Origin: Flavobacterium supellecticarium
GTDB lineage: Bacteria; Bacteroidota; Bacteroidia; Flavobacteriales; Flavobacteriaceae
Reading direction: 5' to 3'
NCBI RefSeq assembly: GCF_004801375.1
Contig: NZ_SSNZ01000009.1
Span: 62,001 to 126,000, forward strand
DNA: 64,000 nucleotides
Below the pieces are notes generated by a model. That model did no database searches. It saw nothing but the letters and a program-made list of their open reading frames with translations, and was not told the DNA's origin. Shown here one piece after another: positions 26,076 through 35,392 of the stretch (its first letter is position 1; each line of letters starts with the position of its first letter). The translations under genes and the position numbers were made by a program.

Positions 26076-27417
26076 AATCAGCAGAGACTTTATTGCTCAG
26101 ATTGAGCAACTAATCAGTGAAAACAAAGGGAACGAACTTGAAAATTTGCTCCAGGAGATTCACTATGCTGATATTGCCGAAATCATGGAGGAACTCGATG
26201 ATTACGAGGCAAGCTATCTTTTTAAAATACTCGACAGTGAAAAAACAGCGGAAATCCTTCTCGAATTAGATGAAGAAGTCCGCGAAAAAATCTTAAGAAA
26301 TCTTTCGGCAAAAGAAATCGCCGAGGAGCTGGATGAGTTGAATACGGATGACGCGGCCGATATTATCGCGGAATTGCCACAATCGAAAAAAGAAGAAGTT
26401 ATTTCCGAGCTGGAAGACGTTGAACACGCCAAGGATATTGTCGACTTGTTGCGTTATGACGAAGATACAGCTGGGGGGTTAATGGCGAAAGAGCTTGTAA
26501 AAGTGAACGAAAACTGGAACGTGCTTACTTGCGTAAAGGAAATGCGCCATCAGGCGGAAAACGTTTCCCGCGTACATTCGATTTATGTGGTGGATGATGA
26601 AGAAAGACTAAAAGGGCGTTTGTCGTTAAAAGACTTGTTGACAACATCAACCAAGACGCCAATTAGCGAAGTATATATTAAAAAAGTCGACTATGTAAAA
26701 GTCGATACCAAAGACGTGGAAGTGGCTCGGATCATGCAAAAATATGACTTGGAGGCCATCCCGGTAATCGACGAATTAGGACGATTGGTGGGGCGCATTA
26801 CGATCGATGATATCGTTGACGTGATCAAGGAAGAAGCCGACAAGGATTACCAGTTGGCGGCCGGTATCTCGCAAGACGTTGAGGCGGATGATAGTATTCT
26901 GGAACTGACCCGTGCGCGTTTACCGTGGTTGGTATTGGCGTTGCTGGGCGGTTTTATCAGTGTACGCGTATTAGGCCTTTTCGACGGCGCGATGGATAAT
27001 CATCCGGAATTGTTCTTTTTTACACCGCTAATCGCTGCAATGGCCGGAAATGTTGGTGTGCAATCATCAGCGATTATTGTTCAGGGTCTTGCGAATAATA
27101 CATTAAGCGGTTCGTTATGGAGTCGACTATTAAAAGAGGTTACGCTGAGTTTGTTAAACGGATTGATTTTAGGTGTTATTCTGTTAATCGGTAGCCATTT
27201 TCTTTTAAATGTGAACTTTATGCTGGGAATTACCGTTACGGTAGCCCTGCTTTCCGTGATTGTCACGGCGTCTGTACTGGGAACCTTTATCCCCATGACG
27301 TTAAACCGGTATGGTATTGACCCCGCATTGGCCACCGGGCCTTTTATTACAACCAGTAATGATATCTGCGGAATTCTGATTTACTTTTCCATAGCCAAAA
27401 TGATCTTAGGCTTTTAA
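26065..27417 (+). CDS. mgtE: Magnesium transporter MgtE
   Basis: A 450-residue MgtE. Order of domains: an acidic superhelical N domain ([33 protein letters not shown]), tandem CBS domains with the DEDTAGGLM lead-in (here DEDTAGG), and five membrane helices including the pore segment with [10 protein letters not shown]. It is a Mg2+ channel of the inner membrane gated by Mg2+ binding to the cytosolic domains. The start overlaps rsmA by 11 bases. Confidence 0.96.
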   Translation: MEFKISRDFIAQIEQLISENKGNELENLLQEIHYADIAEIMEELDDYEASYLFKILDSEKTAEILLELDEEVREKILRNLSAKEIAEELDELNTDDAADIIAELPQSKKEEVISELEDVEHAKDIVDLLRYDEDTAGGLMAKELVKVNENWNVLTCVKEMRHQAENVSRVHSIYVVDDEERLKGRLSLKDLLTTSTKTPISEVYIKKVDYVKVDTKDVEVARIMQKYDLEAIPVIDELGRLVGRITIDDIVDVIKEEADKDYQLAAGISQDVEADDSILELTRARLPWLVLALLGGFISVRVLGLFDGAMDNHPELFFFTPLIAAMAGNVGVQSSAIIVQGLANNTLSGSLWSRLLKEVTLSLLNGLILGVILLIGSHFLLNVNFMLGITVTVALLSVIVTASVLGTFIPMTLNRYGIDPALATGPFITTSNDICGILIYFSIAKMILGF

Positions 27418-27435
27418 TCATAAAAAACGGTTCTT

Positions 27436-28215
27436 ATGAAAATTGTAGTTATAGGTGGTGGTAATTTAGGTACCGCCATCGCTTTGGGTATTGTCCGTTT
27501 TACAAGGGGTAATCAGGTGATCGTGACCAGAAGGAATCCGGAGGCGATCCGTTTTTTGGAATCGGATGGGATTTTGCTTTCTTCCGACAATAAAAATGCG
27601 GTTCAAATGGCCGATGTGGTCGTGTTGACGGTCAAACCCTATCAGGTAGCTGCAATTATTTCGGAATTAAAACCGTTTTTAAAAGATAAAATTGTCGCCT
27701 CAGCGGTTAGTGGTCTTTCTATGGAAATGCTACAGGAGCAGTTAGGTGAAACCGCACTGGCCATCCGGATTATGCCCAATATCGCCATTCAGTTCGGATC
27801 GTCTGCAACCTGTGTAACGGTTCGGGAGGAAGATCAGACTACGGTGAAGCCTTTTTTAAACGTGTTGGAACAATTGGGATCGGTAGTAGTTATCGACGAA
27901 AAAATGATGGATGCGGCTACGGTTCTCGGCGCTTGCGGAACAGCCTATGCTTTGCGCTATATTCGTGCCGCAATGCAGGCGGGTATCGAAATTGGTTTCG
28001 ATGCACAAACGGCACTGGCTATCGCGTCACAAACCGTTAAAGGTGCGGCCGAAATGGCTTTGCAGGAAAAAGTACATCCGGAACAGTTAATCGATCGTGT
28101 AACAACGCCTAAAGGTTGTACTATAGCGGGACTAAATGAAATGGAACACCAGGGATTCAGTTCGTCGCTGATCAAAGGAATTAAAACATCGTTAAACAAT
28201 ATTAAAGGGATATGA
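27436..28215 (+). CDS. proC: Pyrroline-5-carboxylate reductase
   Basis: A 259-residue ProC, which makes L-proline from pyrroline-5-carboxylate with NAD(P)H. The nucleotide-binding GGGNLGTAIA opens the protein, VVLTVKPYQV follows, and the C-terminal signature region has TPKGCTIAGLNEME. It overlaps the next gene by 4 bases (ATGA) and follows mgtE by 18 bases. Confidence 0.94.
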   Translation: MKIVVIGGGNLGTAIALGIVRFTRGNQVIVTRRNPEAIRFLESDGILLSSDNKNAVQMADVVVLTVKPYQVAAIISELKPFLKDKIVASAVSGLSMEMLQEQLGETALAIRIMPNIAIQFGSSATCVTVREEDQTTVKPFLNVLEQLGSVVVIDEKMMDAATVLGACGTAYALRYIRAAMQAGIEIGFDAQTALAIASQTVKGAAEMALQEKVHPEQLIDRVTTPKGCTIAGLNEMEHQGFSSSLIKGIKTSLNNIKGI

Positions 28216-29165
28216 AACAGCCTGTAAAAATTCTACATATCGACAGTAATCACCCGGTTTTATGGGACAGATTGGTCGCGGCCGGTTTCGAAAATCATGA
28301 GGACTATAAATCGTCTAAAGAAGCCGTCGAAGCCAAAATCCACGAATACCACGGAATTGTGATTAGAAGTCGGTTTAAAATCGATAAAACCTTTCTGGAT
28401 AAAGCAACAAACTTAAAGTTTATTGCCAGAGTGGGTGCCGGTTTGGAAAGTATCGACTGTGATTATGCCATTGAAAAAGGAGTGCATCTGATTGCTGCTC
28501 CGGAAGGAAATCGAAATGCCGTTGGAGAACATGCTCTGGGAATGCTTTTGTCACTGTTGAATAAGTTAAATAAAGCCGATCGTGAGGTGCGTAGCGGTCA
28601 TTGGAACCGCGAAGCCAATCGCGGCTATGAACTCGATGGAAAGACCGTTGGTATTATAGGTTATGGGAATATGGGGAAATCGTTTGCGAAAAAACTACGC
28701 GGTTTTGAGGTCGAGGTGCTTTGTTATGATATTCTCGATCATGTGGGTGATGCCAATGCCAGACAAGTATCGTTGCTGGAATTGCAGAAAAAAGCCGATG
28801 TGCTAAGTTTGCATACGCCCTGGACACCGGAAACAGATAAAATGATCAACACTTCTTTTATCGAAGCGTTTTCCAAACCGTTTTGGTTTATCAATACGGC
28901 ACGGGGAAATAGCGTAGTTACGGCCGATCTGGTTACTGCACTGATTCAGGGGAAAGTATTGGGTGCCGGATTGGATGTGCTGGAATATGAAAAGCTGTCT
29001 TTTGAAAATTTATTTACAGATGATAAAACACCGGAAGCATTACAATATTTATTGCAGGCCGAGAATGTGCTAGTAACACCGCATATTGCCGGGTGGACTA
29101 TTGAAAGTAAGGAAAAACTGGCTCAGGTAATCGTTGATAAGATAATCGCATGTTGTAATAATTAA
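28212..29165 (+). CDS. D-isomer-specific 2-hydroxyacid dehydrogenase
   Basis: A 317-residue NAD-dependent enzyme of the phosphoglycerate/2-hydroxyacid dehydrogenase family. The Rossmann motif is VGIIGYGNMGKS; the catalytic Arg lies in FINTARGNSVV, and the His in TPHIAGWT. There is no C-terminal ACT domain, so it differs from long SerA proteins. Likely substrates are 3-phosphoglycerate or another hydroxyacid. The ATG lies within the proC stop, so the pair is translationally coupled. Confidence 0.88.
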   Translation: MKQPVKILHIDSNHPVLWDRLVAAGFENHEDYKSSKEAVEAKIHEYHGIVIRSRFKIDKTFLDKATNLKFIARVGAGLESIDCDYAIEKGVHLIAAPEGNRNAVGEHALGMLLSLLNKLNKADREVRSGHWNREANRGYELDGKTVGIIGYGNMGKSFAKKLRGFEVEVLCYDILDHVGDANARQVSLLELQKKADVLSLHTPWTPETDKMINTSFIEAFSKPFWFINTARGNSVVTADLVTALIQGKVLGAGLDVLEYEKLSFENLFTDDKTPEALQYLLQAENVLVTPHIAGWTIESKEKLAQVIVDKIIACCNN

Positions 29166-29184
29166 CCAAAGACAAACTTAAATT

Positions 29185-29568
29185 ATGGATAAAAAAGAAA
29201 TCAAAAGAGTAACCGGAATTGGCGGTTTTTTCTTTAAATGTGACGACCCGAATACGGTAAAACAATGGTATCGAGAGCGCCTTGGAATTCCGGTTGGCGA
29301 TTATGGATGGTCGTTTGCCTGGAAAGATGAAGAAGGAAACGACGGACTGACACAATGGTCGCCATTTGCGGCAAATACCCGTTATTTTGAGCCGAGTGAA
29401 AAGCAGTTTATGATGAATTTCAGAGTAGAAAATCTGGTGGGATTACTCGAGGCGCTTAAAGCTGAAGGAGTTACAGTTGTGGGCGAGATGGAAGAGTATG
29501 ATTATGGTAAATTTGGCTGGGTTTTGGATCCAGAGGGAAATAAAATTGAACTTTGGGAGCCAAAATAA
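29185..29568 (+). CDS. VOC (glyoxalase/bleomycin resistance-like) family protein
   Basis: A 127-residue single vicinal-oxygen-chelate protein: GIGGFFFKCDDPNTVKQWY opening and the closing FGWVLDPEGNKIELWEP. Family members are glyoxalases, dioxygenases or antibiotic-binding proteins; the substrate here is unknown. It follows the dehydrogenase by 19 bases. Confidence 0.88.
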   Translation: MDKKEIKRVTGIGGFFFKCDDPNTVKQWYRERLGIPVGDYGWSFAWKDEEGNDGLTQWSPFAANTRYFEPSEKQFMMNFRVENLVGLLEALKAEGVTVVGEMEEYDYGKFGWVLDPEGNKIELWEPK

Positions 29569-29570
29569 TA

Positions 29571-29599
29571 TTGCTTTAACATAAAAAGTACTATATTCG
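29571..29599 (+). promoter_or_regulatory. Probable promoter of the DUF4234/DUF2752 pair
   Basis: TTG (29571-29573), an 18-base spacer and TATATTCG (29592-29599), one mismatch from TAnnTTTG, 30 bases before the ATG at 29630. Confidence 0.45.
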
Positions 29600-29629
29600 C
29601 CACATAACCAACCTAATCAAAAACAAAAA

Positions 29630-30013
29630 ATGGAAGTAAAAAGCACAAATTCAGAGGATTGGAATAGTCCTCAGATCCCGGTATTTAAAGTGGATCCGAT
29701 CATGGTTTTGGTGTTCGGAATTATTACCTGTGGATTGTACCTTATTTATTGGAATATTAAAGTAGCAGATGTTTTAAACGCTGTTGCCGAAAGACAAATT
29801 ATTTCACAACCGGTAGCCATCTTTTCGGGATGTTGTTTACCTGTTAATTTGTATTTCTATTATATTGCAGGTAAAGATGGTTTACCTAAAGTATATCAAA
29901 AAATTGGAGAGCCGAACAAAGATCAGTCGGTTTTATTATTGGTTTTAGGGTTTTTCTTCCCTATGGTAGCTGCAATGATTGTTCAAAGTGATATCAACAA
30001 ACTATACAATTAA
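29630..30013 (+). CDS. DUF4234-like membrane protein
   Basis: A 127-residue membrane protein with three hydrophobic segments (VLVFGIITCGLYLIYW, ISQPVAIFSGCCLPVNLYFYYI and a C-terminal one). GLYLIYW after the first segment is the usual DUF4234 signature. Function unknown. It overlaps the DUF2752 gene, suggesting the two work together. Confidence 0.75.
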   Translation: MEVKSTNSEDWNSPQIPVFKVDPIMVLVFGIITCGLYLIYWNIKVADVLNAVAERQIISQPVAIFSGCCLPVNLYFYYIAGKDGLPKVYQKIGEPNKDQSVLLLVLGFFFPMVAAMIVQSDINKLYN

Positions 30014-30452
30014 AAATAGAAACCAACTCAAAATTTATGGAATTATCGGGGCATTAATAACCCTGATAATTCCTTTTTTGCTTACGTTTCAAAACGAACA
30101 CAATCATCTCGATGAAGCGCAGTCGCTGTGTCCGTTTAAGATGCTTACCGGATTTCCCTGTCCGGGTTGCGGGATTACAAAATCACTGGTGTATATCTAC
30201 GAAGGCGATCTGATTCGAAGTCTTCATTTTCATTTATTCGGACCGTTTGTTTTTCTGTTGTGTATCGCAGCCGTTATTGTTTTATCGGTCGAATTAGTCA
30301 CGGGTAAAAGTTATTTCCGATCGCTTTTCTATAGTAAAAAAGTAGCCTACATTCTGGCGGCTATATTAGTGGTGTATCACGTGGTACGGTTGTTTTATTT
30401 TGTGGCGGACAATACCTTCGACGATATCTTGCGACAATCCATCTGGAAATAA
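29979..30452 (+). CDS. DUF2752 membrane protein
   Basis: A protein of about 155 residues with the DUF2752 motif CPFKMLTGFPCPGCGITKS between membrane segments (IGALITLIIPFLLTF before; FVFLLCIAAVIVLSVE and YILAAILVVYHVVRLFYF after). No ATG is available: the start is TTG at 29979 or GTG at 29988, both inside the preceding gene. The paired Cys suggest metal or disulfide chemistry, but no function is established. Confidence 0.78.
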   Translation: MFKVISTNYTIKNRNQLKIYGIIGALITLIIPFLLTFQNEHNHLDEAQSLCPFKMLTGFPCPGCGITKSLVYIYEGDLIRSLHFHLFGPFVFLLCIAAVIVLSVELVTGKSYFRSLFYSKKVAYILAAILVVYHVVRLFYFVADNTFDDILRQSIWK

Positions 30453-30484
30453 AAAAGACCTGAAATCGTTCAGGCCTTTTCGTT
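30453..30484. terminator. Terminator between DUF2752 gene and olsF
   Basis: Arms AAAAGACCTGAA and TTCAGGCCTTTT (one mismatch) around loop ATCG at about 30455-30480, between convergent genes. Confidence 0.75.
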
Positions 30485-30501
30485 TATTGCGATATTTTTT
30501 C

Positions 30502-32313
30502 TTATTCTTTTTCGTTTAGCTTTCGTTCCAGTTCTGCCTGAAATTCTTCCATTACGGGCTTTACGGTACTTTCCGGTAAATCGGCTATGCGGATATACAT
30601 TAAACCGTCTACGGCATTGTTAAATAGCGGATCGACGTTAAAAGCAACTACACGTGCATTTTGTTTGATATATTTTTTGATCAAAACCGGCAAGCGTAGG
30701 CTTCCTGGTTCTACCTCATCGATAATCTTATCGAATTTATTCAGATCGGCTTCTGTTTCGTTAAATACAAAATCCTTATCGGCATCTTTTAGTTTTACCT
30801 TATATTCCTTTTTAGGGTGGATATACTGCGCGATATACGGATCGTAATAATGTGACTTCATAAACTCGATCATAAGCGATTTGGAAAAGTCGGAAAACTG
30901 GTTGCTGATACTGACACCGCCAATCAAATAACGATGTTCCGGATGACGTAGGGTTGTGTGTACAATTCCTTTCCATAACAGGAACAACGGCATTGGTTTT
31001 TGCTGGTATTCTTTGATGATAAAAGCACGTCCCATTTCAATGGATTTCGACATCATATCATACAATTCCGGTTCAAAGCGGAATAATTCGTGCAAGTAAA
31101 ATCCGTTAATACCAAATTTTTTATAAATATCTGAACCCAATCCCATACGGTAGGCACCGGCGATCTGTTTGCTTTCTTCATCCCACAAAAACATGTGGTG
31201 GTAATATTTATCGTATTGGTCTAAATCCAGCGATTCGTTGGTTCCTTCGCCCACTTCGCGGAACGTGATCTCGCGTAAACGCCCGATTTCGTGCAATACA
31301 TTTGGAATCTTATCCGCAGTAACCAGAAAAACTTCGTAGTTTTTACTTTGGAGCAAACGATAATCGCCTTTGCGTAATTCGGTTACTTCCTGTAGGATTT
31401 TTTCGTAATTCGCAGGATGTGCGATTTGCTTCGGACTGCTTTTTGGTAATGGTAATTTTAAACTAGGTGCTGATAATAACTTGCTTTCGGTGCTTTCGAA
31501 TGAGTTGGCCAGCATATACGTTTTGCGGCGTAAAAACTCCGAATAGGCTTCGATAGTTTCGTATTCACATTGTTCACTTACCGGAATCGGTTTTCCGATA
31601 CGTACTTTGATCACGCGTTTTTTTTGCGTAAGCAATTCAGATGGCAATTTTGCGGTACGTAACGTCGGACTTATTTTAGACAGCAGGTAAAATAATTTGC
31701 TGTTTTTTGCGTGAAAATAAATCGGAACAACAGGGACCTGTGCTTTTTTAATCAGCTTTATAGCGCCTTCTTCCCAGGGTTTGTCAACAACCAGTTCGTC
31801 GTCTTTGTAAGTAGAAACTTCTCCGGCCGGAAAGATTCCTAATGGTTTTCCTTCGCTAAGGTGACGTAATGTTTCTTTAATTCCGGCAACACTCGATTTG
31901 GCATCTTTGTGATTCTCAAACGGATTTACCGGCATTACATACGGTTTTAAAGGCTCAATACGGTGTAACAGGAAGTTGGCGATAATTTTAAAGTTAGGCT
32001 CGCGCTCCAACATCAGTTTTAATAGTAAAATACCATCAATTCCACCAAGCGGATGGTTGGAAACGGTAATATAAGCGCCATCTTTGGGTAGGCGTTTTAA
32101 ATCTTCTTCCGGAATTTCAAACTTAATCTGAAATTCATCCAGAATGGCGTTTAAAAAAGGAACATCATTGAGATGTTTATTTCTGTTATATACAGCATTA
32201 AGCGTAGAAATCTTCAGCACCTTCATCAGTAACCAGCCTGAAAAAGTTCCTAAGAAACCGTATTTGTCAGTGTTTATTGCTTTTGCAACTTCTTTAGCGG
32301 TAACTAAACCCAT
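30502..32313 (-). CDS. olsF: Bifunctional acyltransferase, OlsF-like (ornithine/amino-acid lipid synthesis)
   Basis: A 603-residue fusion. The N-terminal half is a PlsC/LpxA-type lysophospholipid acyltransferase with the SNHPLGGIDG motif and FPAGEVST. The C-terminal half is a GNAT-like N-acyltransferase of the hemolysin/OlsB type (REITFREVGEGTNES, YDKYYHHMFLWDEESKQIAGAYRMG, HELFRF). This domain order is that of OlsF, described from Serratia and Flavobacterium johnsoniae: the C-terminal part makes N-acyl-ornithine, the N-terminal part adds the second acyl chain. The product is a membrane lipid without phosphate. Amino acid specificity (ornithine or glycine) cannot be told. It is monocistronic. 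Confidence 0.8.
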   Translation of the reverse strand: MGLVTAKEVAKAINTDKYGFLGTFSGWLLMKVLKISTLNAVYNRNKHLNDVPFLNAILDEFQIKFEIPEEDLKRLPKDGAYITVSNHPLGGIDGILLLKLMLEREPNFKIIANFLLHRIEPLKPYVMPVNPFENHKDAKSSVAGIKETLRHLSEGKPLGIFPAGEVSTYKDDELVVDKPWEEGAIKLIKKAQVPVVPIYFHAKNSKLFYLLSKISPTLRTAKLPSELLTQKKRVIKVRIGKPIPVSEQCEYETIEAYSEFLRRKTYMLANSFESTESKLLSAPSLKLPLPKSSPKQIAHPANYEKILQEVTELRKGDYRLLQSKNYEVFLVTADKIPNVLHEIGRLREITFREVGEGTNESLDLDQYDKYYHHMFLWDEESKQIAGAYRMGLGSDIYKKFGINGFYLHELFRFEPELYDMMSKSIEMGRAFIIKEYQQKPMPLFLLWKGIVHTTLRHPEHRYLIGGVSISNQFSDFSKSLMIEFMKSHYYDPYIAQYIHPKKEYKVKLKDADKDFVFNETEADLNKFDKIIDEVEPGSLRLPVLIKKYIKQNARVVAFNVDPLFNNAVDGLMYIRIADLPESTVKPVMEEFQAELERKLNEKE

Positions 32314-32336
32314 TTAATTTCGTTTTGAGCGAAAAA

Positions 32337-32344
32337 CAAAGATA
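32337..32344 (-). promoter_or_regulatory. -7 box upstream of olsF
   Basis: TATCTTTG on the minus strand, 24 bases before the ATG. No clear TTG is found at the expected -33 distance. Confidence 0.45.
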
Positions 32345-32507
32345 CTAATTCTCTCGAAACGCTAAAAGGCTTTATCTTATTATTATATAATTTTTAATAG
32401 CATTGGAATTTAGGTATTTGATTGTGAAGGTTTTGTTTCTATTTCTGTATTTCTGTTTCAATTCTATAGGTTTTTGCCTATTTTTGGGGAAAATGTAACT
32501 GTAAACA

Positions 32508-33269
32508 ATGAAGATTATTTCTTATAACGTAAACGGAATCCGGGCCGCCATTACCAAAGGTTTCCTGGATTGGTTAAAAAGTGCCGATCCGGATGTGATT
32601 TGCCTTCAGGAAATTAAAGCGACTCAGGAGCAAATCCCGTTGCTGGATATCGAACTGGCCGGATATCCTTACCATTACTGGTTTCCGGCTGAAAAGAAAG
32701 GCTATAGCGGTGTGGCCATTTTGTCGAAAGTAAAACCGAACAATGTGGTTTTCGGAACCGGTATTCCGCATATGGATAAAGAAGGGCGTAACCTGCGCGT
32801 GGATTTTGATACGTTTTCGGTGATGAGTCTGTATTTGCCGTCCGGGACAAATATTGACCGACTGGATCATAAGTTTATGTATATGGCCGATTTTCAGAAT
32901 TACATCAACAACCTGAAAAAAGAAATTCCAAACCTGATTATCTGTGGCGATTACAACATCTGTCACGAAGCAATCGATATTCACGATCCGATCCGAAATG
33001 CAAAAGTATCGGGATTCCTGCCGGAAGAACGCGCCTGGCTGGACGGTTTTATGAAAAGTGGTTTTGTGGATAGTTTCCGTCATTTTAACAAAGAACCGCA
33101 CCATTACAGTTGGTGGAGTTACCGCGCTAATGCCAGAGCCAATAACAAAGGGTGGCGTATCGATTATAATCTGGTGAGTGAACCCTTGCGCGATCGGATG
33201 AAACGGGCTGTGATACTGCCGGAAGCCAAACATTCCGACCATTGTCCGATTTTAGTTGAAATTGAATAA
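32508..33269 (+). CDS. xth: Exodeoxyribonuclease III
   Basis: A 253-residue endonuclease/exonuclease/phosphatase-fold repair enzyme that cuts at abasic sites and trims 3' ends. Conserved parts: ISYNVNGIRAA opening with the catalytic Asn, CLQEIKA (metal-binding Glu), CGDYNICHEAIDIHDP (Asp and Asn) and the C-terminal KHSDHCPI (Asp-His). A TATTTTTG element at 32479 could be the -7 box. The OmpA-like gene follows by 23 bases. Confidence 0.94.
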   Translation: MKIISYNVNGIRAAITKGFLDWLKSADPDVICLQEIKATQEQIPLLDIELAGYPYHYWFPAEKKGYSGVAILSKVKPNNVVFGTGIPHMDKEGRNLRVDFDTFSVMSLYLPSGTNIDRLDHKFMYMADFQNYINNLKKEIPNLIICGDYNICHEAIDIHDPIRNAKVSGFLPEERAWLDGFMKSGFVDSFRHFNKEPHHYSWWSYRANARANNKGWRIDYNLVSEPLRDRMKRAVILPEAKHSDHCPILVEIE

Positions 33270-33292
33270 ACTCGAAAAAACTGATATAGCAA

Positions 33293-34258
33293 ATGATTAA
33301 AAAAATGTCTATTGGAGTATTGGCACTTGCGTTGTCCACTTCATGCGTTTCTAAAAAATTGTATACCGATTTAGAGACAAAATACGCCGATTTAAAAAAA
33401 GAAAACCGTCAGTTGGCCGATGAAAACACATCGCTGACTAAAGATAAAAACCAGTTGGATCTGCTTTCTAAAGATTTGCAATCACAATTGGATAAGCTAA
33501 AAGCCGAACGCGATAAACTGGCATCCGATTATGCCGCGGCTCAAAACAGTCTGAAAACCCTACAGTCGTCGTATAAGGCTCTGGAAAAAAACAGCGATGA
33601 TGCTTTAAAGAGCAATATGGACAAAAACCGGGAATTGTTAGCGCAGTTGGAGGCTAAAGAAAAAGCGCTTGCCGCTGAAAAGGACCGTCTGGAAAAACTG
33701 AAAAATGACCTGAAAGACCGTTCGGATCGTGTAAATGAACTGGAAAATATGATCGCCGAAAAAGAAGCTTCTATGAAGCGTTTAAAAGAAACCCTTTCCA
33801 AAGCGTTAAATGCTTTTGAAGGAAAAGGATTAACGGTAGAACATAAAAACGGAAAAGTATACGTTTCGATGGAAAACAAACTATTATTCGGAACCGGAAG
33901 CTGGGCGGTTGGAACCGAAGGTAGAAAAGCCGTTGTGGCGGTTGGAAAAGTATTGGGCGATAATCCGGACATTACGGTACTGATCGAAGGACATACCGAT
34001 AATGATAAATATGCCGGTGCCGTTGGTGCTATCGAAAACAACTGGGATTTGTCGACAAAAAGAGCGACAGCTATTGTAAATATTCTGGGTGAAAACAAAG
34101 CAATCGATAAAAAGAACCTGACAGCAGCCGGTAGAGGAGAGTTTGCGCCAATTGCGTCAAACGATACTGCAGAAGGAAAAGCAAAAAACAGAAGAATCGA
34201 AATTATTCTGACCCCTAAATTGGATGAAATTTCGAAAATGCTTAATGATATTAACTAA
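33293..34258 (+). CDS. OmpA-family lipoprotein with coiled coil
   Basis: A 321-residue lipoprotein: lipobox LSTSC (Cys18), a long coiled coil (about residues 25-165, rich in K/E/L heptads) and a C-terminal OmpA domain that binds peptidoglycan (VLIEGHTDNDKYAG, DLSTKRATAIV, KAKNRRIEII). It likely links the outer membrane to the cell wall. It follows exonuclease III by 23 bases and is closed by a terminator. Confidence 0.92.
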   Translation: MIKKMSIGVLALALSTSCVSKKLYTDLETKYADLKKENRQLADENTSLTKDKNQLDLLSKDLQSQLDKLKAERDKLASDYAAAQNSLKTLQSSYKALEKNSDDALKSNMDKNRELLAQLEAKEKALAAEKDRLEKLKNDLKDRSDRVNELENMIAEKEASMKRLKETLSKALNAFEGKGLTVEHKNGKVYVSMENKLLFGTGSWAVGTEGRKAVVAVGKVLGDNPDITVLIEGHTDNDKYAGAVGAIENNWDLSTKRATAIVNILGENKAIDKKNLTAAGRGEFAPIASNDTAEGKAKNRRIEIILTPKLDEISKMLNDIN

Positions 34259-34276
34259 TAAACAGTTATATAGTGA

Positions 34277-34312
34277 AAAAGGTTCAGCCCGTACGGCTGA
34301 ACCTTTTGTTTT
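34277..34312 (+). terminator. Terminator after the OmpA-family gene
   Basis: Arms AAAAGGTTCAGCC and GGCTGAACCTTTT with loop CGTAC, then T-rich sequence. Confidence 0.85.
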
Positions 34313-34352
34313 TAGTATTTTTGAAATCTTATAATTGGAGCCTGAAATTAGC

Positions 34353-35390
34353 ATGAAATACACAGTAATACCGGGAACGGACATCAAAATAAGTACGATA
34401 TGTCTCGGAACCATGACATTTGGAGAGCAGAATACAGAAGCGGAAGCACACAGTCAGTTGGACTTTGCCTTGGACAAAGGCGTTACTTTTATCGATACCG
34501 CCGAAATGTATCCGGTTGCGGCACGTGAGGAAACTTCCGGAAGAACAGAACGCTATATCGGAAGTTGGTTGCATAAAACCGGAAACCGCGATAAAGTAGT
34601 ATTGGCAACTAAAATTGCCGGGCCTAACCGCGGAATGGAATATTTACGGGACGATTTGCGCTATACCGATAAAACGATTCGCGAATCGGTTGATAAAAGC
34701 CTACAGCAGCTGCAAACGGATTATATCGATTTGTATCAGTTGCACTGGCCGGAACGGAAATCGAATATGTTTGGACAACGCGGTTTTACCGTTCAGGAGG
34801 ATGCCTGGGAAGATAATTTTAAAACCGTATTGGAAACCTTTGATGCATTGATCAAAGAAGGAAAAATTCGTCATATCGGCGTGTCGAATGAAACACCATG
34901 GGGCGTGATGCGCTTTCTGGAAGAAAGTAAAAAGCACAATCTACCGCGCATTGCGACGATTCAAAATCCGTATTCGTTGTTAAACCGAACTTTTGAAGTG
35001 GGTTTGTCCGAAACCTGCTATCGCGAAAAGGTAGGATTGTTGGCCTATTCGCCATTAGGATTCGGAACACTTACCGGAAAGTTTCTTACCGGAGAACCAT
35101 TGCCAAAAGCGCGAATTAACCTGTTTCCGCGTTTTTCACGTTACTCTGGCGAGCAATCTCAAAAAGCCGTGAAATTATATCAGGAATTGGCCACTTCCTT
35201 TGGATTGACGTTAACCGAAATGGCTCTGGCCTTTGTACAACAACAAGCCTTTGTTGCTGCAACAATCATTGGAGCGACGAATTTGGAACAGCTGGAGGAA
35301 AATATTAAAACCCATTCGGTGGTTTTAACAGAGGAGATGATTCGTGAAATCAATCGTATCCAGGAGCATATTCCAAATCCGGCACCTTAA
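34353..35390 (+). CDS. Aldo/keto reductase, Tas-like
   Basis: A 345-residue NADP(H)-dependent aldo-keto reductase. The opening MKYTVIPGTDIKISTICLG followed by TMTFGEQN and DTAEMYPVAAR closely resembles E. coli Tas. The catalytic set is Asp in FIDTAEMY, Tyr in the same segment, Lys in ATKIAG and His in LYQLHWPER. A TTG at 34335 is in frame but adds only six unlikely residues. The substrate is unknown. The stop is 2 bases from the stop of the convergent sugar dehydrogenase gene. Confidence 0.9.
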   Translation: MKYTVIPGTDIKISTICLGTMTFGEQNTEAEAHSQLDFALDKGVTFIDTAEMYPVAAREETSGRTERYIGSWLHKTGNRDKVVLATKIAGPNRGMEYLRDDLRYTDKTIRESVDKSLQQLQTDYIDLYQLHWPERKSNMFGQRGFTVQEDAWEDNFKTVLETFDALIKEGKIRHIGVSNETPWGVMRFLEESKKHNLPRIATIQNPYSLLNRTFEVGLSETCYREKVGLLAYSPLGFGTLTGKFLTGEPLPKARINLFPRFSRYSGEQSQKAVKLYQELATSFGLTLTEMALAFVQQQAFVAATIIGATNLEQLEENIKTHSVVLTEEMIREINRIQEHIPNPAP

Positions 35391-35392
35391 TT

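Noticed and set aside
32574..33242. 222-codon minus-strand open frame opposite exonuclease III
   Set aside because: It is fully antisense to a gene with clear catalytic motifs and shows no domain.
33541..34098. 185-codon minus-strand frame opposite the OmpA-family gene
   Set aside because: Serine/phenylalanine-rich shadow of the coiled coil on the other strand; no family features.
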